64,000 nt of DNA from a virus. The translations under genes and the position numbers were made by a program. A model generated the notes under the pieces. The model worked only from the letters and a program-made list of their open reading frames with translations, searched no databases and had not been told where the DNA came from. Location: the IMG/VR virus record IMGVR_UViG_3300013094_000026, positions 1-64,000 of that record; one strand, given 5' to 3'. Within the stretch, counting starts at the first letter, position 1. Each line of letters starts with the position of its first letter. Shown here in pieces: positions 17,316 through 26,764 of this stretch.

Positions 17316-18266
17316 TTGCAAACAATCAACACCAATAGTCAGGAAAAAATAGAATTACAGGTTTATATTGAAGGGGTTTTATCTCAAGCTGATTCAACCC
17401 CAACATTATCAATTTATGATGCAGATAATGATGCTTCACCAATTTCTGGATTTGATAACATAACATCTTATGATGAAGATCCAGCAGGTATTTATTCTTT
17501 TCTCTTGACCCCATTAATTACTAATATTAATCGTGTTTTAGAAGTAAAGTGGAATTATACAGTAAATGGTGTTCCAGTAGTTCAGACAGATTTTTATCAA
17601 GTTGAAACTCCTTATGCTACAGTTTCAGAAACTGTAGATTTTCTACAATTTGGCTCGGAACCATTTGAACCAAATTTTGTTGATCCAAAAGCAATTGTAA
17701 GTGCTGAAAAAGTAGCAAGAACAATTATTGAAGGTTATACTGGTATTAATTTTTACACATACTACGGTTTTCAAGAAGTATATGGAATTGGTGCTAATAC
17801 TGTTCAACTAACAGAAAAAATGTTAAATGTTGACCAGATCTGGGAAAATCAAATTTTGGTTTATGATGGCACACAGGATCCTATCTATAATACTTTTGGC
17901 TATAATACAGAGCTAAGTCCTTCAGGATACCAACTCCGTATATGGTATCCAGCTTTTCCAGATGGTTGGAATAATGAAATGGATCCAGTTGTTTATGAAT
18001 CAGGTCGCTTTAGAGATCAGTACCTATATCGCTTTGTAGGACAAATTGGATACAAATATGTTCCAGAAGATATTAAATTAGCATCTATGCTATTAATCAA
18101 TGACATTCTATCAAATGACTATAACTGGAGGAACAAGTATTTGTCTCAAGTTGAACTTAGCGAAATTTCGTTTAAGATGGCTGGCGGGGCATTTAATGGT
18201 ACAGGTAATATTACAGTAGATAATATTCTTGATCAATACCGTAAGACAAATATTGTTATTATATAA
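17316..18266 (+). CDS. Head-tail adaptor (connector) protein
   Basis: The 316-residue protein starts at a TTG after GGGGGTG. The N-terminal third is a beta domain (IELQVYIEGVL...SFLLTPLIT). From about residue 128 it shows the connector pattern KAIVSAEKVARTIIEGYTGINF and a helical C-terminus (EDIKLASMLLINDILSNDYNWRNKYL). The latter fits HK97 gp6/SPP1 gp15-type adaptors that extend the portal ring. It overlaps the next ATG by one base. Confidence 0.7.
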   Translation: MQTINTNSQEKIELQVYIEGVLSQADSTPTLSIYDADNDASPISGFDNITSYDEDPAGIYSFLLTPLITNINRVLEVKWNYTVNGVPVVQTDFYQVETPYATVSETVDFLQFGSEPFEPNFVDPKAIVSAEKVARTIIEGYTGINFYTYYGFQEVYGIGANTVQLTEKMLNVDQIWENQILVYDGTQDPIYNTFGYNTELSPSGYQLRIWYPAFPDGWNNEMDPVVYESGRFRDQYLYRFVGQIGYKYVPEDIKLASMLLINDILSNDYNWRNKYLSQVELSEISFKMAGGAFNGTGNITVDNILDQYRKTNIVII

Positions 18267-18724
18267 TGTTTAATAAAAACTTAGCAAACTCATTTATAGG
18301 CTCAGTCATGAATATGTCTGCAGATATTTATACACAACAAAATATTCAAGATACTGATACGGGTGCTATTAAACGTGAATGGGTTTACACTAAAACCATT
18401 CAATGTAAAATAGAACCAGTTAAAATGAAAGGTGCTTCAACCAGAACAGATAACAAGTCTTTTGCAAAAACTTCTGACATGAATTACGATGAAAAAATGC
18501 AATTAAAGATGTATTGTTTTGAACTGATGAGTAAGCGTTGGCGTGTTGAAAATATAAGATCAAGTGATAATCAACAAATATTTATTGAAATTGATAAAAT
18601 TGATCATCCAGATACAAAATTTGAGGTTACTGCAGCACACGCAATACTAGACCCATTTGGAAAAGTTGCTTACTATGAGGCAGTTCTGTTAAGAACCGAG
18701 GTTCAAGATGACAGTCAAGCTTGA
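18266..18724 (+). CDS. Head closure (stopper)-like protein
   Basis: The 152-residue protein is mainly beta-stranded (MSADIYTQQNIQDTDTGAIKREW, then TKTIQCKIEPVK). Its position after the adaptor and its size suggest the SPP1 gp16-like stopper that seals the head after packaging. There is a 17-nt overlap with the next gene. Assignment is mostly from gene order. Confidence 0.6.
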   Translation: MFNKNLANSFIGSVMNMSADIYTQQNIQDTDTGAIKREWVYTKTIQCKIEPVKMKGASTRTDNKSFAKTSDMNYDEKMQLKMYCFELMSKRWRVENIRSSDNQQIFIEIDKIDHPDTKFEVTAAHAILDPFGKVAYYEAVLLRTEVQDDSQA

Positions 18725-19433
18725 AATTGATGGAGCACAAATAGGTTCAGAGCTCTCTGCTTGGATGGGCGGAATTGAAGAATTAACAAAGTCATCAGTA
18801 TTAACACAACTAGTTAGACCTGTGTTTACAATTACAGGAAAACGCTTTGTTATTGATGTTGATAATTATTCAAGAATGAATCCAAAAAAAATGCACCATG
18901 TTTATGAATGGGGTAAGATTGGTCAGTCAGATGGAAGACTTTTTGTAATTGAAAGAGGCCAAATATTAAGTGGAAACCTTGTAATTAATACAAAATTCTT
19001 GCCATCAAAAATGCCAGTTCCAATTAATCCAGAGTTACTGCAGCCAGGCAAAACAGGTAAATCTGTTTCAAAGCAAAGCATTTTTGCAAATAAAGCAGAA
19101 GTCATGGAGTCAGGTAGATCAGTTTCATTCTCTGCACAAAAAGTTTTAGCATTTATGGGTAGTAATGGAATTGTTTTTATAAAGCCTGGGACACAAGTAA
19201 ATATCTTGCATCCAGGTGGCATACAGACTAATAATTCTTTTGGGTCATATATGTTGGAATGGTATACTTCAAATGCAAATGCAGTTATGGATAGTTCTGG
19301 TTTTTATGATCAGATGGCTATTGATGTGGCTGCAGCAATGGAATCAAGTAATGGAAGAGCAAGTATTTCTGCAGTTAGATCAGCAATGTCAAAATTAGCA
19401 GATAGAGTAGATGCGGGGGAGATGATTGTATGA
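18708..19433 (+). CDS. Neck/tail completion protein (gp10-like)
   Basis: The 241-residue protein (VKLEIDGAQIGSELSAWMGG... FIKPGTQVNILHPGGIQTNNSFG... MESSNGRASISAVRSAMSKLADR) occupies the position of HK97 gp10-like tail completion proteins. No catalytic motif is visible. It overlaps the next gene by 4 nt. Role by position and size. Confidence 0.55.
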   Translation: MTVKLEIDGAQIGSELSAWMGGIEELTKSSVLTQLVRPVFTITGKRFVIDVDNYSRMNPKKMHHVYEWGKIGQSDGRLFVIERGQILSGNLVINTKFLPSKMPVPINPELLQPGKTGKSVSKQSIFANKAEVMESGRSVSFSAQKVLAFMGSNGIVFIKPGTQVNILHPGGIQTNNSFGSYMLEWYTSNANAVMDSSGFYDQMAIDVAAAMESSNGRASISAVRSAMSKLADRVDAGEMIV

Positions 19434-19957
19434 CAGTTGATTATTCAAGGATTGCAGCATACGATATAAGAAACTTTATATGGCAACAGCTACAGGACTC
19501 AGGTATTTTTAATCCATATGATTACGTGGCAGATGGATTCAATGCTCCTTTAACCCCAATAATTCCTTCACAGCAAATTCCAGAATTTAATAATTTGCTT
19601 CCAGGAAAATCATATATTACCTATGACATTATTCAGAAAAATTATGGAACTCAGTGGTGGATGTCTAATGAATCTATGGTATTACAGGTAGTTTCAAGAA
19701 GTAATGCTCAGATTGTAACTGTAATAAATTTCTTAACCGACCTATTTAGGAGATATGAGTTTTCAGCAGGAGACATCAATGTTTCAGCCAAAGCCTCTGG
19801 AAGTCCATTTAAATTCCTTTATTGTAGGCTAGAAAGTGCTAACCCAATTCAACCATTTATGGATGAGGGCGGGTTCATGAGCGGAGATTTTTCTATAAAT
19901 TATGTCTATACCAGAGAAGTGGATGAGTCAGCTTCAAATTCTGGAAGATATATCTAA
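19430..19957 (+). CDS. Tail terminator protein
   Basis: The 175-residue protein (AAYDIRNFIWQQLQDSGIFNPYDY... VVSRSNAQIVTVINFLTDLFRRYE... CRLESANPIQPFMDEGGFMSGDFSINYVY) matches the size, alpha/beta layout and position of tail terminators, which cap the tail tube and set the head junction. It is followed by about 100 bp of AT-rich sequence before the tube gene. Confidence 0.65.
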   Translation: MTVDYSRIAAYDIRNFIWQQLQDSGIFNPYDYVADGFNAPLTPIIPSQQIPEFNNLLPGKSYITYDIIQKNYGTQWWMSNESMVLQVVSRSNAQIVTVINFLTDLFRRYEFSAGDINVSAKASGSPFKFLYCRLESANPIQPFMDEGGFMSGDFSINYVYTREVDESASNSGRYI

Positions 19958-20035
19958 ATTTGAATTATTTTAATTTAATGCTATGCTTTTCTATGAGGAA
20001 GTAAATTGTCATCTTTATTTTTTTTAAATTTAAAT

Positions 20036-20056
20036 AAAATAAGGTGGTGAAATAAA
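20036..20056 (+). promoter_or_regulatory. High-expression translation leader, copy 2 (tail tube)
   Basis: Identical over 21 nt to 15642-15662 and located 4 nt before ATG 20061. The surrounding gap holds a T8 run and no other clear signal. Confidence 0.75.
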
Positions 20057-20060
20057 AAAT

Positions 20061-20870
20061 ATGGCTACAAGTACAAAAAACGTAATCGTCGGTGCAGCAT
20101 CATTGTTCACTAGTGTTGGTAACAGCTCTAATACATTTGGTCGTCCAGCAACAGATTCAACAACTCTTAATAGTCTTTTTTCTTCAGGTACTCCAGCACG
20201 TCAAAGCCTTCTTGCATCAGCAGGAGCAGCTAACGGCGGATATCGTGAAGTAGGATATACAAGCACAGGACTTGAGGTTTCATACGAGCCAGTATATGGT
20301 GAAGTTATGGTTGATCAACTTCTTGATGCAGCTCGTCTTTTCAAGCAAACACTTAAGGTTATGCTTAAGACAGAGCTTTCAGAGGCAACTCTTGAAAACC
20401 TACAGTTCTCATGGGGACAAATGGACTCATACTATGTTGCAAATAGTGCAAGCACAGTAACATCAGTACCTTCATTGATTCCAAATGATTCAACAATTAG
20501 CTCATCTGATTCTCCAGCAGCAACACTAAACATGGCTGCAGGTGCTCTTGGAGATGCTCCAGTAGAGCGTGTTCTAATTGCCGTTGGACAAGCTCCAGCA
20601 CAAATCGGATCATCTGTAACACTTGATGTACCAACAGGTGCAAGTGGTTCCACAGTTCTTAGCCCAAATGCAACAACATCAGCTTTGCGTAGCAAAGAGC
20701 GTGTTTATGTAGCACGTCGTGTTGTTTCAATTGATACAACAATGCATGCACTTAAGCGTGATGCAGCAACAGTATTCCCAGTGAATTTCCGTTGCTTACC
20801 AGATTCTGACTACAAGTATGCAGGTGCAGAATATGGCGTTGTTATTGACCGTGTATTCGGTACAAACTAA
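20061..20870 (+). CDS. Major tail tube protein
   Basis: The 269-residue protein (NVIVGAASLFTSVG... GYREVGYTSTGLEVSYEPVYGEVMVDQLLDAARLFKQ... FPVNFRCLPDSDYKYAGAEYGVVIDRVFG) fits a major tail subunit, with the start and end patterns usual for siphoviral tube proteins. Position after the terminator protein and before the tail chaperones agrees. Codon use is biased like that of the capsid gene (CGT, CTT). It polymerises into the hollow tail tube. A hairpin terminator follows. Confidence 0.85.
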   Translation: MATSTKNVIVGAASLFTSVGNSSNTFGRPATDSTTLNSLFSSGTPARQSLLASAGAANGGYREVGYTSTGLEVSYEPVYGEVMVDQLLDAARLFKQTLKVMLKTELSEATLENLQFSWGQMDSYYVANSASTVTSVPSLIPNDSTISSSDSPAATLNMAAGALGDAPVERVLIAVGQAPAQIGSSVTLDVPTGASGSTVLSPNATTSALRSKERVYVARRVVSIDTTMHALKRDAATVFPVNFRCLPDSDYKYAGAEYGVVIDRVFGTN

Positions 20871-20910
20871 TAACTAAATACAATTAAATAAAAATTTAAT
20901 ATAGATTCAA

Positions 20911-20932
20911 GCCCCGTCATAAATGGCGGGGC
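20911..20932 (+). terminator. Hairpin terminator after major tail gene
   Basis: GCCCCGTCA pairs with TGGCGGGGC (one T-G pair) around TAAA. No U run follows, so it may instead be an attenuating or mRNA-stabilising hairpin. Confidence 0.65.
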
Positions 20933-20940
20933 CTCTGAAT

Positions 20941-20968
20941 TTGTCTATATAGATATTCTTGGTATAAT
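20941..20968 (+). promoter_or_regulatory. Promoter of the tail module
   Basis: TTGTCT at 20941-20946 and TATAAT at 20963-20968 are 16 nt apart, with TGG directly before the -10. AAAGGAG follows ahead of TTG 20996. Confidence 0.65.
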
Positions 20969-20995
20969 TTAACTAACTAATAAAGGAGCAATAAA

Positions 20996-21331
20996 TTGGC
21001 AACAACAGTGTATGATATTTTAGATATTGAACTAAGTGATGGATCATCCATTACTCTAAAGCCATTGCCTATTAAGCAATTAAGAAAATTTATGGAAGTT
21101 ATTAATAGCATGCAAGAATCAGAAAATGAAGATCCAGATGCTGCAATGGATGTATTTATTAAAGCAGCAATGATCTGTCTTAAAAACATTAGACCAGATT
21201 TATCAGAAGATCAAGATAAATTTGAGGATATTGTTGAAGTGCCAACCATGATGAAAATTCTTGAAGTTGTAGGGGGTCTTAAGCTAACAGACCCAAACCT
21301 TCTGGGAGCGGCTCTAGTTGGGACGAACTAG
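20996..21331 (+). CDS. Tail assembly chaperone, short form (gpG-like)
   Basis: The 111-residue protein starts at TTG 20996 after AAAGGAG (sequence MATTVYDILDIELSDGSSITLKP). It is helical and acidic (EVINSMQESENEDPDAAMDVFIKAAMICLKN), with size and place before the tape measure typical of gpG-type chaperones, which coat the tape measure during tail assembly. A slippery heptamer lies 30 nt before the stop and fuses this frame to the next. Confidence 0.8.
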   Translation: MATTVYDILDIELSDGSSITLKPLPIKQLRKFMEVINSMQESENEDPDAAMDVFIKAAMICLKNIRPDLSEDQDKFEDIVEVPTMMKILEVVGGLKLTDPNLLGAALVGTN

Positions 21332-21615
21332 ATCTACGCTCCTTAGAGTCTGAAGTATTCTTACTCGGTCATTGGAAAAACTTTGATGAGTTGGAAGAAA
21401 ATCTTTCACTAGAAGAACTAACAGCGGTGTTAGAAGCTTCAAGAAAGAAAGATTATGAAGATAAAAAGTTTGCAGCATCTATTCAAGGTATAGATCTTGA
21501 TGAAGAGGTTGAGGAAAAAGAAGTGGAAGATATCTCTACTTTAAACTCAAGATATGTTGCACAAAAAGAAGGTTTTGGTCCAGGAGAAGGATTGGGATTT
21601 TTGACTTTAGAATAA
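20996..21615 (+). CDS. Tail assembly chaperone, -1 frameshift product (gpGT-like)
   Basis: After the slippery site at 21292-21298 a -1 shift continues in the frame open from 21283 to 21615. It adds about 105 residues beginning PSGSGSSWDELDLRSLESEVFLLGHW, for a total of about 206. The downstream part has no ATG start; its first TTG (21391) would lose the conserved-looking WDELDLRSLE segment. This is the well-known G/GT arrangement of siphoviruses, in which the ratio of the two forms matters for tail assembly. Confidence 0.8.
21292..21298 (+). promoter_or_regulatory. -1 programmed frameshift slippery site CCCAAAC
   Basis: In the chaperone frame the bases read C-CCA-AAC, a canonical X-XXY-YYZ heptamer. 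The only reading frame that stays open after it is the -1 frame. Confidence 0.8.
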
Positions 21616-21634
21616 AAAATGGGGGTGCAAATAA

Positions 21635-24600
21635 TTGGCTAATATTGAATTAAATATTGTTGCACTTGGAGACTTTAGTGCGGTAAACGCAGAAATAAAA
21701 AAGTTACAAGCCCAAGTTGCAGCATTAAATAATGGTCTTGGAATAAACCCAATTACCCCTCAATTATCTTCAAGTTTAAAAACTACTACAAATGATTTTA
21801 GTAATGCACTTCTTGCAAGTAATGGTTTTACAAAACAAACAGTTCAACTTACTTCTGAAACACAAAAATTTGGAAAAGCACTTGAAAGTGGAAAGTTAAG
21901 CCTAGGTCAATATTTTCAAATTATTAATAGTAGATCTGGTGCAGCAACAGATTCAGTTAAACAGCTAGCATTAGAGCAAACAAAACTTCAGAATTCTGTA
22001 ATTATGGCAGACCCTACAAAACAGGGTTTTTATTCTGTATTTACACCAACTACTATTGATGCTACTGCAAATGCTACAAAAATTGCTGCAAATGAAGCAA
22101 ATATCTATGCACTTGCAGTTCAAAAGGGTTCCCAGAAGTTAATTGATTTTGGTAAAAATACACAATGGGCTGGCCGTCAGTTAACTGTTGGTCTGGGTAT
22201 TCCAATATTATTATTTGGATCACAGGCTGTTAAATCATTTGATGATGTAAATAAAGCACTTACACAGTTACAAAAAGTATATGGTGAAGGATTAACTCCT
22301 CCAAGCCAAGACCAGGTTAATAAAATTTCTCAAGATGTTCTTAATTTAGGAAGAAATCTTGCTCAAACTACAGGTATATCTCAGCAATTTACTGTTCAGG
22401 TAGCAGCACAATTTGCTGCTATGGGTAAAATGGGAGATAACCTAACTAATGCTACAGAGCAAACTGTCAGGCTTGCCAAGCTTGGAAACCTTGATCAACA
22501 AACTGCAACAAATGCTGTTATTGCTTTGCAAAATGTTTATAAATTAAATACAACACAATTGGGTGATGCAGTAAATTATTTTGGAGCAATTCAGAAGCAA
22601 ACCTCGCTTTCCATGAACGACTTAGTTTCTGCAGAAAGTAAAGTTGGTCCAATTATTGATCAATTGGGCGGAAGCTATAAAGATACATCTATTATGCTTC
22701 TTGCTATGAAAGAAGCAGGTGTTCCAGCAGCACAAGCAGCAAACGCTCTTAAGTCAGCATTTGGATCTATCATTGCACCAACATCTGCAGCAGTAAAAGA
22801 GTTTAAGTCATTTGGAATAAATTTAGAGGCAATCAAGACAGCTGGTGGTCCAGTTCAGATGATACAGCAGCTTCAAGCTTCATTACAGAATTTGTCCCCA
22901 TTAGTAAAAGAACAGTTGATTGAAAAGCTTTTTGGCAAGTATCAATTTTCAAGAATGTCAGCACTTATTGACAACTTTGGAAAAGTAGGAAGTCAAACAG
23001 TAAATGCTATTAAAGTAGCTGGAGCATCATCATCTCAGTTGGCAGATCTTGCTAACCAAGAAATGAAACAAGCAACATCATCTCCATCTGCACAATGGCA
23101 GATTGCACTTAATACATTTAAAGCAGATTTGTACCCAGTTGGACAAATGATTATTAAAATTGGTACAGATGTTATGAAGTTTGCTAATGGTGTAGCAAAA
23201 GCATTTCAGGGACTACCTGGCCCAGTAAAATTAGTTTTAGGAATACTAGTTGGCTTCGTCGCTATATCTGGACCAGTTATTATGTTAACTGGTTTGCTTG
23301 CAAACTTTGCGGGTAACATTCTTAAGGGTGTCTTTAACTTAAAACAACTTGTTACTGGTGGTAAGACGTTAGGTCAATTACTAACACCAGAACTAATTGC
23401 AGCACAAAATGCATCTGACTTATTTAGCCAAGGTGTCTTAGGAGATGCCGATGCAATTAAAGTTCTCAATGAACAAATTGTTATTTTAACTAATAATTTA
23501 AATAATCTTGTAAACAATATGGGTCAAGGTGCGGGTCTTCCTGCAATTACTGATTCTTTAAAAACAGACGTGGGAGCATTAGTAACAAAAGAAGCAACTA
23601 TTGCAGAGCAACTAGTTTTACCAGGATTTGCGACTGGAGGATTTGTTCCAGGCTCGGGTAATTCAGATTCATTCCCAGCAATGCTAACCCCTGGAGAGGC
23701 AGTTATACCAAAGGGACCTGCAAAACAATATTCTTCATTTATTGGTGCAATGATTGGCGGTAATTTAAAGGGGTATGCTGAAGGTACTATAAGAGCTTAT
23801 CCTGAATATGCATTAAGATTACAAAATAGATCTGAAAATATGGCAAGAAGAGCTGGAACAACATCTGAAGAAAGCGTTATGGCTCCTCTTGCAATGAGAA
23901 TTGGTGAATCAAGAAATATTACTCCAAGTGCATCTCAAGTACAAAAAGGTTCATTTGACCCAATTGTTTCGCAATACAAAGATATTGTCAAGAATTTTAC
24001 ACAAAAATTAAATGAACATTTTAATACTACTTATAGTAACATTGTTGATAGTGATGAAAGATTTTCAAAAGCATGGACAGAAGCTGGAAAATCTGTTGAA
24101 TCAGAAGTTAATAAAATACAGAGTGATGTAGAAAAAGGGATAGTAAGAAAAACATTTGGTTTGGATGAAGATGTATATGGAACAATTCCTACTATGTCAA
24201 GAAGACCTGGCGGAAATGTTCCTGAAAGAGCAAGAAAAGCTATTCAATCAGTAAGAGCAACTGGCAGAAGATCTTATGTATCAATATCTGGCGGAGCTAA
24301 AGCTTTGTATGAAAAAATGACTGATTCTTCAGCATCAGAAATGCAGATGGGCCATGTATACGGTCCACAACAAATTGCTGTTGATGAATTAAAACAGCTT
24401 CCAAACCAAACAAAAGCATTGTCAAAAGCAATGGAAGTTATGGGGCAGAATGTCACAGAAGGATATTCAACTGGCATAAAAAATTCTTCCACTAAAGTTG
24501 AAAAGTCTGCAGAAGAACTCGCAAAAATTCCACTAGAAACTGTGCAAAAAGAATTAGATATAAATTCTCCATCAGGTTCATTTGCAGATAATGTTGGAAA

Positions 24601-26764
24601 ACCGATTGTTCAAGGTATTCAACAAGGATTCCAAGAAGCACTTCCAGGTTTTGAAAATATTGTTACCTCATCTATGAATGAAACTGCAGGTAAGTTGTCG
24701 TCAGGTGTCAACGGAGAACCTTGGTGGATGGCTGGAGAAAATTATGTAACGCAAACTGCTAAAGGAATTACTGAAAATTCTGCTGTAGTTGTAGATGCTG
24801 CAAATGAAGTTGCAGATAAAGCATCGGTTTCTATGGTGGAAAGAGTAAAGGGAACACTTTCTGGCAAAGTAGGTAAAACTGGTGGCATGGGTCTTGCAAT
24901 GGCACTACCTATGTTAAGTGGAATGTTGCCACAAAGTATAGGTGGTGTAAATATTTCTGGTGCTACAAGCATCGCATCATCTGGATTATCAGGCGGTTTA
25001 GCTGCAAGCATGATAGGTATGAATGCAGAAGAAGGAACTTTTGCTGCAAAAATAGGTAGTTTAGCACCAGCTATAGGTGGAGCTGTTGCAGCATTTTCAT
25101 TATTGAAAATGGCAATTGATAATACAACAGCTGCAAACCGTGAAGCTAAAAATGTAATGCAGGAAACTTATGGTAAGTCAAATGTAGCCACACAATATTT
25201 TGGTTTATCTGCAAGCAATATAAGCCAGTTTGATTTTTCAGGACTGATCTCTGGGGTTAAATCTTCAACAACATCTTTACAAGAAAATAAGGCTGCTATT
25301 GATGCACTTACTGCAGCATATCAAAATGCAACAGATCAACAAACAAAAGATTATTTGAAGCAAGTAGGTGCTGCAAGTGGTTCTGCATTAACAGATCTTA
25401 TGAAAGCAAGATACAATACTGATCTTGCACAAGGGGCAACTGCAAAACAAGCTCTACAGGATATAACATCTATAATGAAAGCATCTGGGCAAGGAACACT
25501 TGCAAGACAATATGCTTTAAATAATATTGGTGCTAAATCAACTGATAATGCTGCCAAAGGATTTCAAGATGCTTTAAGGACAGCTCTTGCTCCATATGAA
25601 GAATATGCAACAAAAGCCAAAAAAGAAAAATTTGCATTACAAGGTAGAGGTGCTCCAACTGATGCAGAAAGAGCACAAAATGTTAAAGCAGAAGATATAG
25701 CTGCTGTAGCAACAGAGCTTTTAAATGTCGCACAAACTACCCCTAAGAACTTAAAAACAATTATTGATGGACTTACAGGTGCATCAGGTAAGGCAGCTAA
25801 AGATTTAGTTAATACAGAAGGTGTATTTAAAAGTTTACAAGATACTGTTTCCAAAGTAAATCCAGATATGGCTACATGGATGCAAAAACAAAGAGATCTT
25901 TATGATGCAGGTAAGAAAAATGCATTAACTACTGTTGATATGGCAAAAGCAGTATCACTACTAAATTCAAATTTAATTCAATCTCCATCTGACTTACAAA
26001 AAATGGCAGATGCTGCTAAAAGAACCATTGCTGAAGAAATAGACTTTTTATTTAATTCTGCAAAAGCACAAAGTACAAAACCTGGCGGAGGTTCAAGCAC
26101 TACTACACCTCCTCCTTTACCACCAATAGTAGATACATCAATACCTAAGCCATTTACTGGAACTGCACAAGAAAAAGCATTAGAAAAAGCATTACAGGGT
26201 AATTTAACCGCCCAAAATGCACAATTAAAAATTGCAAAAGATGAATTAACTGTTCAAAATAAAATTGCTCAAGAAGCAAAAGCACAACTTCAATATCAGC
26301 AACAGATTACTTCCTTGCAAAATGATATGAAAACTGCTATGATAAGTGGTAATTACTTACAGGCAGCAAGTTTGAAACAACAAATTTCTGGTGCAGCAGT
26401 AGATTTTAATGCAACCAGTGTACAAACAAAAATGCAGGATCAGGTTGATACTTTGCAAAATAATGCTGATCAAATTAATCAAGCATTATCAGATTTAAAG
26501 GATGCTATAGCAAATGGAGCAACTAAAATTGATGCAAGTATATTGGCAGCTAAAAAGATTAAACCAATTGATGCTAAATCAATTGTATCGGGGGTTGCGG
26601 GGAATGGTGTTACTGTAGAGGTTAATATTACTTCAACTGGAGAAGTAACACATACTTCAACAACATCAAGTCATCCAAAAACTAAAACAACAGTTTCGCA
26701 TAAGAATCCAAAAGTAGTTCCAAGTGGTAGTAAGATAAATAATGTAAGAGGAAGTGTAAGATAA
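21635..26764 (+). CDS. Tail tape measure protein
   Basis: At 1709 residues this is the largest protein. It starts at TTG 21635 after GGGGGTG. It has the tape-measure core (GRQLTVGLGIPILLFGSQAVKSFDDVNKALTQLQKVYGEGL), hydrophobic segments (VKLVLGILVGFVAISGPVIMLTGLLANFAG), the common motif ATGGFVPGSGNSDSFPAMLTPGEAV, a proline-rich linker near residue 1490 and a C-terminal coiled coil. It sets tail length and enters the cell at ejection. At about 1.5 angstrom per residue the tail would be roughly 250 nm. I see no clear lysozyme or peptidase motif in it. Confidence 0.9.
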   Translation: MANIELNIVALGDFSAVNAEIKKLQAQVAALNNGLGINPITPQLSSSLKTTTNDFSNALLASNGFTKQTVQLTSETQKFGKALESGKLSLGQYFQIINSRSGAATDSVKQLALEQTKLQNSVIMADPTKQGFYSVFTPTTIDATANATKIAANEANIYALAVQKGSQKLIDFGKNTQWAGRQLTVGLGIPILLFGSQAVKSFDDVNKALTQLQKVYGEGLTPPSQDQVNKISQDVLNLGRNLAQTTGISQQFTVQVAAQFAAMGKMGDNLTNATEQTVRLAKLGNLDQQTATNAVIALQNVYKLNTTQLGDAVNYFGAIQKQTSLSMNDLVSAESKVGPIIDQLGGSYKDTSIMLLAMKEAGVPAAQAANALKSAFGSIIAPTSAAVKEFKSFGINLEAIKTAGGPVQMIQQLQASLQNLSPLVKEQLIEKLFGKYQFSRMSALIDNFGKVGSQTVNAIKVAGASSSQLADLANQEMKQATSSPSAQWQIALNTFKADLYPVGQMIIKIGTDVMKFANGVAKAFQGLPGPVKLVLGILVGFVAISGPVIMLTGLLANFAGNILKGVFNLKQLVTGGKTLGQLLTPELIAAQNASDLFSQGVLGDADAIKVLNEQIVILTNNLNNLVNNMGQGAGLPAITDSLKTDVGALVTKEATIAEQLVLPGFATGGFVPGSGNSDSFPAMLTPGEAVIPKGPAKQYSSFIGAMIGGNLKGYAEGTIRAYPEYALRLQNRSENMARRAGTTSEESVMAPLAMRIGESRNITPSASQVQKGSFDPIVSQYKDIVKNFTQKLNEHFNTTYSNIVDSDERFSKAWTEAGKSVESEVNKIQSDVEKGIVRKTFGLDEDVYGTIPTMSRRPGGNVPERARKAIQSVRATGRRSYVSISGGAKALYEKMTDSSASEMQMGHVYGPQQIAVDELKQLPNQTKALSKAMEVMGQNVTEGYSTGIKNSSTKVEKSAEELAKIPLETVQKELDINSPSGSFADNVGKPIVQGIQQGFQEALPGFENIVTSSMNETAGKLSSGVNGEPWWMAGENYVTQTAKGITENSAVVVDAANEVADKASVSMVERVKGTLSGKVGKTGGMGLAMALPMLSGMLPQSIGGVNISGATSIASSGLSGGLAASMIGMNAEEGTFAAKIGSLAPAIGGAVAAFSLLKMAIDNTTAANREAKNVMQETYGKSNVATQYFGLSASNISQFDFSGLISGVKSSTTSLQENKAAIDALTAAYQNATDQQTKDYLKQVGAASGSALTDLMKARYNTDLAQGATAKQALQDITSIMKASGQGTLARQYALNNIGAKSTDNAAKGFQDALRTALAPYEEYATKAKKEKFALQGRGAPTDAERAQNVKAEDIAAVATELLNVAQTTPKNLKTIIDGLTGASGKAAKDLVNTEGVFKSLQDTVSKVNPDMATWMQKQRDLYDAGKKNALTTVDMAKAVSLLNSNLIQSPSDLQKMADAAKRTIAEEIDFLFNSAKAQSTKPGGGSSTTTPPPLPPIVDTSIPKPFTGTAQEKALEKALQGNLTAQNAQLKIAKDELTVQNKIAQEAKAQLQYQQQITSLQNDMKTAMISGNYLQAASLKQQISGAAVDFNATSVQTKMQDQVDTLQNNADQINQALSDLKDAIANGATKIDASILAAKKIKPIDAKSIVSGVAGNGVTVEVNITSTGEVTHTSTTSSHPKTKTTVSHKNPKVVPSGSKINNVRGSVR

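Noticed and set aside
21391-21615. Independent gene starting at TTG 21391
   Set aside because: No ribosome site; the frame extends upstream to the slippery site and includes conserved-looking residues before this codon, so it is the frameshift extension.
26590-26610. G-rich patch (GGGGGTTGCGGGG) as possible G-quadruplex in tape measure
   Set aside because: Only two G tracts of four or more close together; it does not meet the four-tract pattern. Counted instead within the GCGGG motif.
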